Shown here: positions 6,994 to 15,391 of the stretch, piece by piece
How the letters are laid out: every line of letters begins with the position of its first letter
How positions within the stretch are numbered: position 1 is the stretch's first letter
Notes under the pieces: generated by a model
The model's database searches: none
Told to the model about the DNA's origin: nothing
The model's input: only the letters and a program-made list of their open reading frames with translations
Assembly: GCA_017404025.1 (NCBI GenBank)
Contig: JAFRDD010000152.1
Span: forward strand, 1 to 38,799
DNA from: Clostridia bacterium
GTDB lineage: Bacteria > Bacillota > Clostridia > TANB77 > CAG-508
DNA: 38,799 nt
Reading direction: 5' to 3'
Translations under genes and position numbers: made by a program

Positions 6994-7029
6994 CTAAACA
7001 AATCTAAATAAATATATTCTATATCAATT

Positions 7030-7152
7030 ATGGAAAAGGACTTCAGTTACCTTGCTTCTGAATTGATATTAGTGAGAAAGACAGATAATCGTGATTTGAT
7101 GAAAATCATTGATGAAATCAATTCAGAAGAAAAAGTTCAGTCAAATAGCTGA
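7030..7152 (+). CDS. Small unknown protein (40 aa)
   Basis: A 40-codon ORF, MEKDFSYLASELILVRKTDN at the start, follows the tRNA-like RNA and a CTATATCA variant of the promoter motif just before the ATG. It has an amphipathic helical composition and no recognised motif. A GCTTTAT/ATAAAGC inverted repeat follows the stop. It is real only if the short leader is used, so confidence is modest. Confidence 0.45.
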   Translation: MEKDFSYLASELILVRKTDNRDLMKIIDEINSEEKVQSNS

Positions 7153-7187
7153 GCTTTATTTTTTTATAAAGCATAATCATTATATGT

Positions 7188-7220
7188 AAAGCCTGGAGAA
7201 ATCTTAGGCTTTATTTATTT
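7188..7220 (+). terminator. Rho-independent terminator
   Basis: AAAGCCT (7188-7194) pairs with AGGCTTT (7206-7212), followed by ATTTATTTTT. Its T-rich tail runs into a late-promoter-like element for the amidase gene. Confidence 0.75.
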
Positions 7221-7237
7221 TTATTTTTATATAGAAT
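7221..7237 (+). promoter_or_regulatory. Late-type promoter candidate for the amidase
   Basis: TTATTTTTATATAGAAT is a one-base variant of the TTATTTTTATATATAAT element and ends 21 bases before the ATG at 7259. The first part doubles as the T-tail of the terminator just upstream. Confidence 0.4.
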
Positions 7238-7258
7238 AAATATATAAGAATAAACATT

Positions 7259-8068
7259 ATGAGTTGGTTAAGTAATTTATTTAAGAAAGATACCCCAAAG
7301 GTTTCTGCTTCAATAAATAATGTTAGTAGACCAATTATTACAAAACCATTTAATACTGAGAAGAAAATTGAATTAGTATCATTTGGAGGTGAACTTCCAC
7401 CTGCTGTAGTAATTGGGGAAATTAAAAGAAAAGTACCTGCATATTATAAGAATCTTTATGTAATTCTTGATAATGGACACGGTGAAGATACACCTGGAAA
7501 GAGAAGTCCTGACGGAAAATTTAGAGAATATAAGTATGCAAGATTAATTGTTCAGATGCTTGCAGATGAACTTGAGAAACTTAGTATTCCATATTCTATT
7601 CTTGTTCCAGAAACAAAAGATATATCATTAAGTGAAAGAGTAAGTAGAGCAAATAAGATACATAATGAACAGCATAAGAAAGGAAAGACTGTTATTCTTT
7701 TAAGTATTCACTGCAATGCTGCAGGCAATGGAGAATGGAAGAATGCAAGAGGTTGGTCAGCTTGGACATCAAGAGGTGTTACTGAAAGTGATACAATAGC
7801 AAGTTGTTTATATGAAGCAGCACATGAAATTCTTGACCCAAAGAAGATTCAGATAAGAAAAGATATGTCTGATGGAGATGAAGATTGGGAAAGCAATTTC
7901 TATATTATTTATAAATCAAGTATGCCTGCAGTTCTTACAGAGAACTTCTTCCAAGATAATAAGTTAGATGTTGAATATCTTAATTCAGATGAAGGAAAAA
8001 GAGATATTGTAAACATCCACTTAAATGGAATTAGAAAATATATTGAATTGAAATTTAATAAGAAATAA
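7259..8068 (+). CDS. N-acetylmuramoyl-L-alanine amidase (endolysin)
   Basis: This 269-aa enzyme of the Amidase_3 family would cut the bond between muramic acid and the first L-alanine of peptidoglycan. The zinc and catalytic residues are visible: His74 in DNGHGED, Glu90 in FREYKYA, His151 in SIHCNA, and Glu228 in LTENFF. The first 60 residues are an unrecognised N-terminal extension (MSWLSNLFKK...) without a clear signal peptide. The catalytic domain then fills the rest, ending in the helix NIHLNGIRKYIEL. A second lysin of a different type is encoded at 35653. It probably acts in lysis; tail-associated wall digestion is an alternative. Confidence 0.85.
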   Translation: MSWLSNLFKKDTPKVSASINNVSRPIITKPFNTEKKIELVSFGGELPPAVVIGEIKRKVPAYYKNLYVILDNGHGEDTPGKRSPDGKFREYKYARLIVQMLADELEKLSIPYSILVPETKDISLSERVSRANKIHNEQHKKGKTVILLSIHCNAAGNGEWKNARGWSAWTSRGVTESDTIASCLYEAAHEILDPKKIQIRKDMSDGDEDWESNFYIIYKSSMPAVLTENFFQDNKLDVEYLNSDEGKRDIVNIHLNGIRKYIELKFNKK

Positions 8069-8087
8069 TTTTGCGTATCATCATATT

Positions 8088-8130
8088 AGTAAATGCCTAT
8101 TGAAATCTTTCAGTAGGCTTTACTATTTTT
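8088..8130 (+). terminator. Rho-independent terminator after the amidase
   Basis: A long hairpin (AGTAAATGCCTATTGAAA pairing with TTTCAGTAGGCTTTACT, with small mismatches) is followed by ATTTTTATT. It lies 20 bases beyond the amidase stop. Confidence 0.75.
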
Positions 8131-8149
8131 ATTATGTAATAGTATATAT

Positions 8150-8704
8150 ATGAGACCTAGAATAAAAAAATCGGAGGTTACTTCATATAGCATAGTTCCA
8201 CTTGATGATGGAAAAGTAACTGACCAGTACATACAAGATAATGAAGGTATAGTTTATAAAGTTATGCCCAATCATTATCTTAAGTTATCTCCTTGGAAAG
8301 ATGGAGAGGATAGACGTGTAATGGAAATAGAAAAAGATAATTATAGAATAATTACATATAAGAATGCTTGTATGATAATTAATTCTCAATTTAACAATAC
8401 AGTTGAGGACTGGGAATTCAATGGTAAGAAATATATTGCCAATGCAATTGGTGACAATAAAAATATTGAAGAGTATAGTTATCTTTTAAGTACATTGCCT
8501 AATCATACTATAACTATTTCAAGTAATGATAATCTTTCTGAATTGAAATTAATTCGTCATAAAGGAAAGATGTATTATATTCTTATAATTAATGAATTCT
8601 TGCCACGAGTAAAAGCATATGACCTTTTTGGAAATTTCTGTATGTGGGCAGGAATTGATAATTGTAAGCCAGTATTTTGTAAAACAGATAGAAGGTATAT
8701 TTAA
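8150..8704 (+). CDS. Unknown 184-aa protein
   Basis: The sequence looks beta-rich, with alternating hydrophobic and charged residues (YRIITYKNACMIIN, KLIRHKGKMYYILIINEF). There is no signal peptide or catalytic motif. It lies between the amidase and a tiny membrane protein, starting 2 bases before the latter. A structural or lysis-associated role is possible from position only. Confidence 0.5.
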   Translation: MRPRIKKSEVTSYSIVPLDDGKVTDQYIQDNEGIVYKVMPNHYLKLSPWKDGEDRRVMEIEKDNYRIITYKNACMIINSQFNNTVEDWEFNGKKYIANAIGDNKNIEEYSYLLSTLPNHTITISSNDNLSELKLIRHKGKMYYILIINEFLPRVKAYDLFGNFCMWAGIDNCKPVFCKTDRRYI

Positions 8705-8706
8705 TT

Positions 8707-8811
8707 ATGGAAACAGCTTGGAAAGAATTATATAATTTAGTTAAAATTGTAGTTACTGGTGTTATATCAGGTTTGATAACTGCAAAATTGGTTGAAAAAT
8801 TGAAAAAATAA
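8707..8811 (+). CDS. 34-aa single-span membrane peptide
   Basis: METAWKELYNLVKIVVTGVI begins this short protein. A hydrophobic stretch of about 16 residues (VKIVVTGVISGLITAK) is followed by a basic KLVEKLKK tail. Its size, single span and charged tail, and its place shortly after the amidase, fit a minimal holin or lysis regulator, but such peptides are too short to assign by sequence. The ATG lies 2 bases after the preceding stop. Confidence 0.5.
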   Translation: METAWKELYNLVKIVVTGVISGLITAKLVEKLKK

Positions 8812-8813
8812 TA

Positions 8814-8821
8814 CTATATTA
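8814..8821 (+). promoter_or_regulatory. CTATATTA promoter candidate with structured dnaK leader
   Basis: ACTATATTATAAATTG lies 97 bases before the DnaK start, further than elsewhere. The leader between them holds two inverted repeats: GATAGA/TCTATC (near 8828-8843) and AATCTG/CAGATT (near 8863-8884). The leader may control DnaK synthesis, for example through RNA structure. Confidence 0.4.
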
Positions 8822-8917
8822 TAAATTGATAGAAAAATCTATCAAGGGTTTATTATTAAATACAATCTGGTAGTAGTATCAGATTGAGCAACTAAAAATA
8901 TTTTAAACATAATTATT

Positions 8918-10858
8918 ATGAGCAACAAAAGAACATGTGGTATCGATTTGGGTACCAGCACGCTTTGCGTGGCAATTACCGAAAATGGTAAGTCAAAAGT
9001 TATTGAAAACAATGAAGGTCGCAGAACTACTCCTTCTATGGTCTATTTGAAGGGTGATGAACGTAAGATTGGTGATTCTGCCAAGCGTTCTGCGATTATG
9101 AATCCAAAAAATACAGTCAGCCTTATTAAACGTTTCATGGGAGTTGAGTTCAGTGATCCTGATGCTCAAAAGACTATGAAGACCGTCGCATATGATGTTG
9201 TCAATGACAATGGCCGTCCTCGTGTAAAGATTGATGGCAAGACTTATACTCCTGAACAAATTTCTGCAATGTATCTTGAGCACATGGTCAAGATTGCACA
9301 TGATTATTATAATGAGGATGTAAAGGATGTTGTCATTACCTGCCCTGCATGGTATAATGACGTTCAGAGAAATGCAGTTAAGACTGCTGGTGAACTTGCA
9401 GGTTTGAATGTCCTCCGTGTTATCAATGAGCCTACTGCAGCTATTCTTTCTTCAGATATTGATGTTAAGAATGGCTCCAAGATTGTCATGGTAAATGACC
9501 TCGGTGGCGGTACTGAAGATGTAAGTATCTGTGAGGTTTCTGATGGTGTTATTGAGGTTCTTGCATCTTATGGTGATGTATTCCTCGGTGGTTCTAACTA
9601 TGACCAGGCAGTTATCAATTGGATTGTTGATGAGTTCAAGAAGGACAAGGGAGTTGATCTTACCAAGGATCCTCTCGCATATCCTCGTGTAGTTGAGGCA
9701 GCTGAGAAGGCAAAGATTGAACTTTCTTCTACTACTTCTACTGAAATTAATCTTCCTTATATTACATCTGTTGATGGCGTACCTCAGATGCTTCTTATGA
9801 CTCTTACCCGTGCTAAGTTTGAAGCACTTACTGCAGACCTTACTCAGAAGGTTGTTGATTGTGCAAGACAGGCTCTTGCTAAGGCTGGTAAGACATATGA
9901 CCAGCTTGATGAAGTTCTTCTTATTGGTGGTTCAAGTCGTATTCCTGCAGTTCAGGAAGCACTTGCTAAGGAGTTCAATAAACCTCTTAACAAGACTGCT
10001 AACTTTGATGAGGCAGTTGCACTTGGTGCTGCTCGTCAGGCAAATGTAATTGTTGGAGGTGAAGGTTCAGAAGATGCAACACTTCTTCTTGATGTTACTC
10101 CTATTTCTCTTGGTATTGAGACAATGGGTGAAGTTATGACCACTCTTATTCCTGCAAATACTACAATTCCTACATCTAAGACTCAGGTATTTACTACTGC
10201 AGTTGATAATCAGCCTGCTGTAAGTATCGTTGTTCTTCAGGGTGAACGTCCTATGAGTAAGGATAATAAGAGAATTGGTAATTTTGACCTTGATGGAATT
10301 GCTCCTGCACCTCGTGGTATTCCTCAGATTGAGGTTACATTTGATATTGATGCTAATGGCATTCTTAGTGTAAGTGCTAAGGATCTTGCAACTCAGAAGG
10401 AGCAGCATATTACTATTAACAATCAGAACTCCCTTACAAAGGAAGAGATTGAAAAGATTAAGGCTGATGCTGAGAAGTTTAAGGCAGAGGATGAGAAGAA
10501 GATGCAGGAAATCAATGAACTTAATCAGATGGAGACCTTTGCATTCAGTGTAAAGAATACTCTTGATAATGAGCAGTTCAAGGATAAGATTACTGAGGAC
10601 CAGAGAAATGAGATTAAGCCTCTTCTTGATGAACTTGAAGAGAAGTTGAAGACTCGTAATCTTGATGAGATTCGTCCTGCTAAGGAAAATCTTGAGAAGG
10701 TATTCCAGCCTATCATTACTAAGATTTATCAGGAAGCTGCAGCTAATGCTCAGCCTCAGGCAGATGGTGCTACTGCACAGGCTGCTTCTGATTTGTTTGG
10801 TAATGCAAATCCATTTAATACAGAAGGTAATCCTTTCGATGGTACTACCAAAGAATAA
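8918..10858 (+). CDS. dnaK: Hsp70 chaperone DnaK
   Basis: This complete 646-aa Hsp70 is close to the 638 aa of E. coli DnaK. The ATPase domain (about 1-385) has IDLGTS (9-14), KRFMG (71-75), PAWYND (143-148), INEPTAA (169-175), DLGGGT (194-199) and GGSSR. The substrate domain starts with DVTPISLGIETMGEVMTTLI and holds the NTTIPTSKTQVF and GER motifs. A helical lid follows, ending in TKE without the usual EEVD-like tail. Oddities are TSTLC instead of the usual TTNSC, and Glu200 where Phe is usual after GGGT. It therefore looks diverged rather than a fresh host copy. It would fold phage proteins or redirect host chaperone activity with the adjacent DnaJ. No grpE is seen. Arg codons are mostly CGT, unlike the AGA-rich virion genes. 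Confidence 0.95.
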   Translation: MSNKRTCGIDLGTSTLCVAITENGKSKVIENNEGRRTTPSMVYLKGDERKIGDSAKRSAIMNPKNTVSLIKRFMGVEFSDPDAQKTMKTVAYDVVNDNGRPRVKIDGKTYTPEQISAMYLEHMVKIAHDYYNEDVKDVVITCPAWYNDVQRNAVKTAGELAGLNVLRVINEPTAAILSSDIDVKNGSKIVMVNDLGGGTEDVSICEVSDGVIEVLASYGDVFLGGSNYDQAVINWIVDEFKKDKGVDLTKDPLAYPRVVEAAEKAKIELSSTTSTEINLPYITSVDGVPQMLLMTLTRAKFEALTADLTQKVVDCARQALAKAGKTYDQLDEVLLIGGSSRIPAVQEALAKEFNKPLNKTANFDEAVALGAARQANVIVGGEGSEDATLLLDVTPISLGIETMGEVMTTLIPANTTIPTSKTQVFTTAVDNQPAVSIVVLQGERPMSKDNKRIGNFDLDGIAPAPRGIPQIEVTFDIDANGILSVSAKDLATQKEQHITINNQNSLTKEEIEKIKADAEKFKAEDEKKMQEINELNQMETFAFSVKNTLDNEQFKDKITEDQRNEIKPLLDELEEKLKTRNLDEIRPAKENLEKVFQPIITKIYQEAAANAQPQADGATAQAASDLFGNANPFNTEGNPFDGTTKE

Positions 10859-10887
10859 TCAATATATAGAGTGATGAGGATTACAGA

Positions 10888-10913
10888 GGGAGGAGGGAAC
10901 TCCTCCCTTTTTT
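10888..10913 (+). terminator. Rho-independent terminator after dnaK
   Basis: A GC-rich perfect stem GGGAGGAG (10888-10895)/CTCCTCCC (10900-10907) with a GGAA loop is followed by TTTTTT. It is the strongest terminator in the window and separates dnaK from dnaJ. Confidence 0.95.
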
Positions 10914-10932
10914 GAATAAATAAAAATACTTT

Positions 10933-10940
10933 CTATATTA
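10933..10940 (+). promoter_or_regulatory. CTATATTA promoter candidate for dnaJ
   Basis: TTTCTATATTAGTATAG lies right after the dnaK terminator and 22 bases before the dnaJ ATG, so dnaJ has its own promoter rather than being read from dnaK. Confidence 0.55.
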
Positions 10941-10962
10941 GTATAGAATAAATTTATAATAT

Positions 10963-12033
10963 ATGACAAGTAAAGATTATTATAAGATTCTTGGTGTTGA
11001 CCGAAATGCTTCTGAAGATGAAATTAAAAATGCATACCGTAAAGAAGCGCTTAGATGGCATCCAGACCGTCATGCAAATGATTCTGAAGATAAAAAGAAA
11101 GAAGCAGAAGAAAAGTTTAAGGAAATTGCTGAGGCATATGCTGTTTTGACAGATCCTGAAAAGAAGAAAATGTATGATACTTATGGAACTGTTGACGGAC
11201 AGCCTGGCTTTAGTGGTGGATTTAATCCTTCTGATTTTGGTTTCGGCGGAATGGGTTTTGACGATATATTTAATCATTTCGGTGGCAGAAGAAGAGGAGG
11301 ATTTAATTTCCATGAATCACATGAACCAGGTGCTTCTATCAATCTTCAGGTCGGTGTAACAATTGAGGAAGTATATTGCGGTGGAACTAAGAATGTTGAT
11401 TATGATATTGAAACTCGTTGCGGACATTGTGGTGGTCAGGGAGGTCATGGTATAAAGACTTGTCCTTATTGTCATGGTTCCGGAATGATTACTGAAACAA
11501 CAAGAGGTGCATGGGGTATTTCTCAAGTATCTCGTCCATGTAATCATTGTCATGGAAAGGGCACCGTTGTTGAAGAGGTTTGTAAAGAATGCGGTGGAAC
11601 TGGTGTAAAGAAACAGCATAAGAATGTTACTATTACAATTCCTAAGGGAGTTGAAAATGGCGGACAGATTAAGATTGATGGGGCAGGATATGAAAGCAAA
11701 GATCCTAAGGGAATCAATGGTGACTTGATTGTTACATTTATTTATCAGTTTGATCAAAGCAAGTATCGTGTTGCTGGAAATACACTTTATGAACTTATTG
11801 ATGTTCCTTATTATGACGTAATTCTTGGAACTGAAAAAGAAATCACATTGCCTAATAAGGAAAAGATTAAAGTTAAGATTCCTAAATGTAGTAGAGATGG
11901 TGCACAAATCACAGTTACTAGCAAGGGTTTGAACTATGGTAATTATATTGCAGTTGTTAATGTAATTTATCCTACTGCGATTTCTTCTAAGGAAGAAAAA
12001 CACCTTGAGGACATTAGAAAAATACATAAGTAA
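10963..12033 (+). CDS. dnaJ: Class A J-domain co-chaperone DnaJ
   Basis: This complete 356-aa class A (type I) Hsp40 would stimulate ATP hydrolysis by the neighbouring DnaK and deliver substrates. The J domain (1-70) carries the essential HPD in RWHPDRH. A Gly/Phe-rich linker follows ([20 protein letters not shown]). All four zinc-binding repeats are intact: [24 protein letters not shown] and CKECGGTG. The C-terminal substrate-binding beta domains follow ([20 protein letters not shown]). Its stop overlaps the next start (TAATG). Finding both partners complete in a phage suggests a self-contained folding pair that borrows only host GrpE. Confidence 0.95.
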   Translation: MTSKDYYKILGVDRNASEDEIKNAYRKEALRWHPDRHANDSEDKKKEAEEKFKEIAEAYAVLTDPEKKKMYDTYGTVDGQPGFSGGFNPSDFGFGGMGFDDIFNHFGGRRRGGFNFHESHEPGASINLQVGVTIEEVYCGGTKNVDYDIETRCGHCGGQGGHGIKTCPYCHGSGMITETTRGAWGISQVSRPCNHCHGKGTVVEEVCKECGGTGVKKQHKNVTITIPKGVENGGQIKIDGAGYESKDPKGINGDLIVTFIYQFDQSKYRVAGNTLYELIDVPYYDVILGTEKEITLPNKEKIKVKIPKCSRDGAQITVTSKGLNYGNYIAVVNVIYPTAISSKEEKHLEDIRKIHK

Positions 12034-12599
12034 TGCAACTTAATAAATTAGATTTAAACGGAATCCCCAATAGAAAAGTTCAATATAATTTTGGGGATTC
12101 TGCTTTTTTACTTGGGAATGAGCAAGAAGATTTTACAGTTGAAAGATTGAGAATTGCATATCCAAATTATTATTGGTTTACAACACGAGATTTTTTCGGT
12201 GAACTTAATACAGAGTCAGATAGAATTCATGGAGATATTATTGGAATACGAAAAGGTGAATTAAAACCTTGTATTTTTATTGATTTAAAGGTTGCTAAAT
12301 ATGATGCTGATTCATATAATAGATTAGGTACAGTTTCATTAAATTCAATATTAGGTTTTGCTAAAAACAAAAATCATGGATATTTATCAGTAAATAAAGA
12401 TGGAAGTTTTCATTTATTTAAACATGGATATGAAATATTTGATATATTTAACAAAGGAAAATGTTTATATGTAGCTGATAAAAAAAGAATTGAAAGACCT
12501 GACTTAAATTACTTATTACCAAAATATTTAAAAAATCCTCCAAAGAATGTATCTGTTAGTGATTATATGCCATCATTTATGTTTTATTATAAACCTTAA
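12033..12599 (+). CDS. Possible PD-(D/E)XK-fold protein
   Basis: This 188-aa protein has a segment HGDIIGI (residues about 68-74) followed by PCIFIDLKVAKYD (residues about 81-93). That matches the spacing of a restriction-endonuclease-like core, with Asp in the first strand and D-x-K in the second. The region after it (FAKNKNHGYLSVNKDGSFHLF) is beta-rich. If correct it could be a small nuclease or resolvase. The motif is short, so this is a suggestion, not an assignment. It is translationally coupled to dnaJ (TAATG). Confidence 0.45.
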   Translation: MQLNKLDLNGIPNRKVQYNFGDSAFLLGNEQEDFTVERLRIAYPNYYWFTTRDFFGELNTESDRIHGDIIGIRKGELKPCIFIDLKVAKYDADSYNRLGTVSLNSILGFAKNKNHGYLSVNKDGSFHLFKHGYEIFDIFNKGKCLYVADKKRIERPDLNYLLPKYLKNPPKNVSVSDYMPSFMFYYKP

Positions 12600-12623
12600 T
12601 AGTTGAAATTCTCTTTTTTATTT

Positions 12624-12631
12624 CTATATTA
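12624..12631 (+). promoter_or_regulatory. CTATATTA promoter candidate
   Basis: TTTCTATATTATTTATATAA lies 21 bases before the ATG at 12653 and starts the long accessory block. Confidence 0.5.
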
Positions 12632-12652
12632 TTTATATAAACTTTTATTTAT

Positions 12653-12886
12653 ATGGAAAAGAAACCTATTAAGAATAAATGTTGGGCAGCTGTAAATAAG
12701 AACGGATTTGTTGTTCTTTTTACAGATGAACCAAAAAGGAATGAAGAAACTGGTAAATGGGAAGGTAATTTGTATGTCAATTCAGTTGTTTATGCAGCTA
12801 TTAAAGACATTTTTGAGAAAGCTTCCTGGAACTGGGAAAAAGAAGCAGAATACTTTGAATTTGGACCAAAAGAAAAAGAAAATTAA
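12653..12886 (+). CDS. Unknown 77-aa protein
   Basis: This small soluble protein begins MEKKPIKNKCWAAVNKNGFV and has a Trp/Glu-rich end (ASWNWEKEAEYFEFG). The opening looks like a short beta sheet protein. It heads the run of small genes up to the phosphatase and is followed after 2 bases by the next ATG. No homology recognised. Confidence 0.55.
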   Translation: MEKKPIKNKCWAAVNKNGFVVLFTDEPKRNEETGKWEGNLYVNSVVYAAIKDIFEKASWNWEKEAEYFEFGPKEKEN

Positions 12887-12888
12887 TT

Positions 12889-13035
12889 ATGAAGGCAATT
12901 GTAAAGAACACTGGTGAAACTGTTAATGTTGAAAAGAAGACTATTAACATTGATGAAATGACTTCTTATTTTGTTTATGAAAATGAGGAGACTAAAGAAG
13001 TGTATAAGTACAATGAATTAACTTTCAATAAATAA
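12889..13035 (+). CDS. Unknown 48-aa protein
   Basis: MKAIVKNTGETVNVEKKTIN opens this short beta-rich protein, which ends YKYNELTFNK. Its TAA stop overlaps the ATG of the phosphatase gene (TAATG), arguing that it is translated. It resembles the small single-sheet proteins frequent in Bacteroidota phages (K-A-I-V-K-x-T-G-E-x-V-x-V). Function unknown. Confidence 0.6.
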   Translation: MKAIVKNTGETVNVEKKTINIDEMTSYFVYENEETKEVYKYNELTFNK

Positions 13036-13886
13036 TGAAACAAAAACAATTATTTAAAAGATTAATATTTGGAGATTTTCATGGTCATTTTGATAGTCTT
13101 GCACAGATTTATCAAGATGAAAAACCATATAGTGTAATTCATCTTGGTGATTACTTTGATTCATTTCACGGTACTGTTGATGGTATGAAGCAAGCCTTCA
13201 CTAATCTTCTTAAACTTAGAAATGATCATCTTAGTGATACTAAGAATGGAGATTTTGTATTGCTTCTTGGAAATCATGATTATCATTATCTTCAGTATGG
13301 ACTTGAACAATATTCTGGGTATAATAAAGGATATGATTTATGGGCTCATCAACAATTACAGGAGCTTTGGGATAGTCATCAGCTTAAGTTAGTTGAATAT
13401 GATTATACATCAAAGACATTATATTCTCATGCTGGTGTAACTAATACTTGGCTTAAAGAGAATAGAATGGATGGTGTAGATGTTCAATATTTTAATGAAG
13501 TAAATTTACTCCATCTTAGATTTACATATGCTGGTGGCGGAGATTGGTATGGAGATAGTGTATATTCATCACCTATTTGGATAAGACCAAATTCTTTACT
13601 TCAAGATGGATATGTTGATGAAAATGGAGATAGATGGACTCAAATAGTTGGGCATACACATTCAACAATGCCTGTATGTTATTATCCTAAGAATAATAGA
13701 GTTGGATATCCAAAAGCGGAAGATTATAATTTTATTAATACATATGAACAAAGACCAATTCTTTGGATAATGGATTGCATGCCCAAGTATTATATTAGAG
13801 AAATGATTACAATTGATGGAGAAGTTGTTTCAAGAGAAATTGTAAAGAATGATAAGTATAAGTTATATGAATCTAAAAAATATTAA
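13035..13886 (+). CDS. Calcineurin-like metallophosphoesterase
   Basis: This 283-aa protein carries the full metallophosphoesterase signature: GDFHGH (Asp14, His16), HLGDYFD (38-42), LGNHDYH (Asn80-His81-Asp82), SHAGVT (His132) and GHTHS (His207, His209). The layout resembles Ser/Thr protein phosphatases and bis-nucleoside tetraphosphatases. Possible substrates are phosphoproteins, Ap4A-like nucleotides or RNA 2',3'-cyclic ends, as in Pnkp-type repair enzymes. The sequence alone does not decide. It is coupled to the preceding gene and sits 1 kb from a HAD phosphatase. Confidence 0.85.
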   Translation: MKQKQLFKRLIFGDFHGHFDSLAQIYQDEKPYSVIHLGDYFDSFHGTVDGMKQAFTNLLKLRNDHLSDTKNGDFVLLLGNHDYHYLQYGLEQYSGYNKGYDLWAHQQLQELWDSHQLKLVEYDYTSKTLYSHAGVTNTWLKENRMDGVDVQYFNEVNLLHLRFTYAGGGDWYGDSVYSSPIWIRPNSLLQDGYVDENGDRWTQIVGHTHSTMPVCYYPKNNRVGYPKAEDYNFINTYEQRPILWIMDCMPKYYIREMITIDGEVVSREIVKNDKYKLYESKKY

Positions 13887-13888
13887 TT

Positions 13889-14053
13889 ATGGACCAAGTA
13901 CTTAGAAGACTTTATTATGGTGCATTAGAAACCGATGTAATTGAAATGAGAAAGATGGGTTATTCTGTAAAGCAAATAACTGGTGGTGGAGAGTATTATG
14001 TTTATGTATTGTTTGAAAAGACTGAAAAAACAAATGATAATTTAACCGTTTAA
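13889..14053 (+). CDS. Unknown 54-aa protein
   Basis: MDQVLRRLYYGALETDVIEM opens a small protein with a helix and then a beta hairpin (YSVKQITGGGEYYVYVLFE). It starts 2 bases after the phosphatase stop. No motif is recognised; compact spacing supports that it is a real gene. Confidence 0.55.
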   Translation: MDQVLRRLYYGALETDVIEMRKMGYSVKQITGGGEYYVYVLFEKTEKTNDNLTV

Positions 14054-14065
14054 AAAAAAATTATT

Positions 14066-14419
14066 ATGAAAGAGAAATTTCCTGAAGAGATTGATTGTAT
14101 GAACAATCCTATTTTAGTAATAAAGATTGCTGAAGCGTTAGGTCATGTAAATCCAGCAGACCCTGATTTTGAAAGAGGTATGCCTTCTTATACATTCGGT
14201 GATATTTTCAAGTATCTTCCTCATTCAATAAGTTATAATGGACATAGAGGTGATTTATCTGTAACTGTTGTAGATATTGCTTATTTCAGCATTGGCAGTG
14301 ATTGGAAACATATTCTTGTTCATCATGAACCAATTCCAATTGGTGGAAGTATATATGATGCATTTTATAATATGATTATTTGGTTAAAAGAAAATAATCT
14401 ATTGAATGTAAATGAATAA
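14066..14419 (+). CDS. Unknown 117-aa protein
   Basis: This soluble protein begins MKEKFPEEIDCMNNP, has a central beta-rich part (DLSVTVVDIAYFSIGSDWKHI) and ends in a helix (DAFYNMIIWLKENNLL). It overlaps the next gene by 8 bases. It resembles the many small accessory proteins of large phages; no function is assigned. Confidence 0.55.
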   Translation: MKEKFPEEIDCMNNPILVIKIAEALGHVNPADPDFERGMPSYTFGDIFKYLPHSISYNGHRGDLSVTVVDIAYFSIGSDWKHILVHHEPIPIGGSIYDAFYNMIIWLKENNLLNVNE

Positions 14420-14849
14420 ATTTGAAACAGTAACTCCTGGAAAAGGAAAATATTCAAGAAAATTTAAAAAGTATCCAAGGCAAATGTTAAACAAAGCATT
14501 GGAATCTTTTGAAAAGATTTCTATGCACGGTACATATAAAAAACTTGGCTGGGATGTTGAATATGCTGAAAGGACTCCATATCTTAGTTGGAATAGAATG
14601 TGTAGATTCATTGCATCTAATTTAGGATGTAATTCAGATACTGTTTATAGTAGATTTGTAAATAAATGTAAGGGGGTTAAGCTGGGGTGTGCGGAAAACA
14701 ATCTTAGAAAAGAATTTGTTTCTGCTGTATATATTCCTAATGAATCTAAAATATCAGATGTTATTTGGGCTCCTTTTACTGTAGATAATGAAAATAAAAT
14801 AATAAATAATCCTAAAAAGTATAAGCATTTGAAAATAGGTAATTATTAA
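14412..14849 (+). CDS. Unknown basic 145-aa protein
   Basis: The protein is basic throughout (KGKYSRKFKKYPRQMLNKAL at the start) and holds three cysteines with no clear zinc motif. A segment SWNRMCRFIASNLGCNSDTVYSRFV looks helical and could bind nucleic acid. Its stop overlaps the HAD gene start by one base. Binding of RNA or DNA is an inference from charge only. Confidence 0.5.
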   Translation: MNKFETVTPGKGKYSRKFKKYPRQMLNKALESFEKISMHGTYKKLGWDVEYAERTPYLSWNRMCRFIASNLGCNSDTVYSRFVNKCKGVKLGCAENNLRKEFVSAVYIPNESKISDVIWAPFTVDNENKIINNPKKYKHLKIGNY

Positions 14850-15391
14850 TGTTAGTAGATAAGATCATATTTCTTGATGTTGACGGTGTATTGAATCATA
14901 ATGCATGGTATAAGTGGGCTATGTCTCATCCAGAATTCTTTAAAGAAGGCGGACATAAAAACATTGACCCTCGTTCTGTTGAAAGAATAATCAAAATATG
15001 TGATGAAACAGGGGCAAGAATTGTAATGTCATCATCTTGGAGACTTTGGGAATTTTATCAAACTTTGAAGAATCTTAATAGAATTCGTGATTTACGTCCA
15101 ATTCTTGATTATATGGTTGGTATCACAGAAAGAACTGAAGATAGATTCAGAGGACAAGAAATAAAATACTTTCTTAATAATTGCAGAAAAGGAAATTTTA
15201 TGACAGCAACTGGAAACAATTTAAAGAAAGCAGATGTTGAGTTTGCACAGTTTCCAAAATATATTATTCTTGATGATGATACTGATATGCTAGATGAACA
15301 AGCCAATGTATTTTTACATATTGATGATAGAGTTGGAATAACTCATAAAGATGTAGAAAAAGCGATAAAAATATTGAATGAGAGTAATTAG
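14849..15391 (+). CDS. HAD-family phosphatase of the RNA-repair-associated type
   Basis: This 180-aa HAD-fold protein has motif I FLDVDGVLN with Asp10 and Asp12, motif II VMSSSWRLW (residues 59-67), and an acidic motif ILDDDTDM near residue 145. The SSSWR signature after a short cap is what I know from the HAD domain found in 'Swiss Army knife' RNA-repair proteins and in free-standing phage versions. It would remove phosphate from a small molecule or nucleic-acid end. It follows a basic unknown protein and ends within a terminator. Substrate unproven. Confidence 0.75.
   Translation: MLVDKIIFLDVDGVLNHNAWYKWAMSHPEFFKEGGHKNIDPRSVERIIKICDETGARIVMSSSWRLWEFYQTLKNLNRIRDLRPILDYMVGITERTEDRFRGQEIKYFLNNCRKGNFMTATGNNLKKADVEFAQFPKYIILDDDTDMLDEQANVFLHIDDRVGITHKDVEKAIKILNESN

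Noticed and set aside
9810..10408. Out-of-frame ORFs inside dnaK on both strands
   Set aside because: Leucine/serine-rich or low-complexity shadows of a clear Hsp70 gene.
11317..12027. 236-codon minus-strand ORF inside dnaJ
   Set aside because: It is the antisense of the zinc-finger and C-terminal region of dnaJ and has no independent support.
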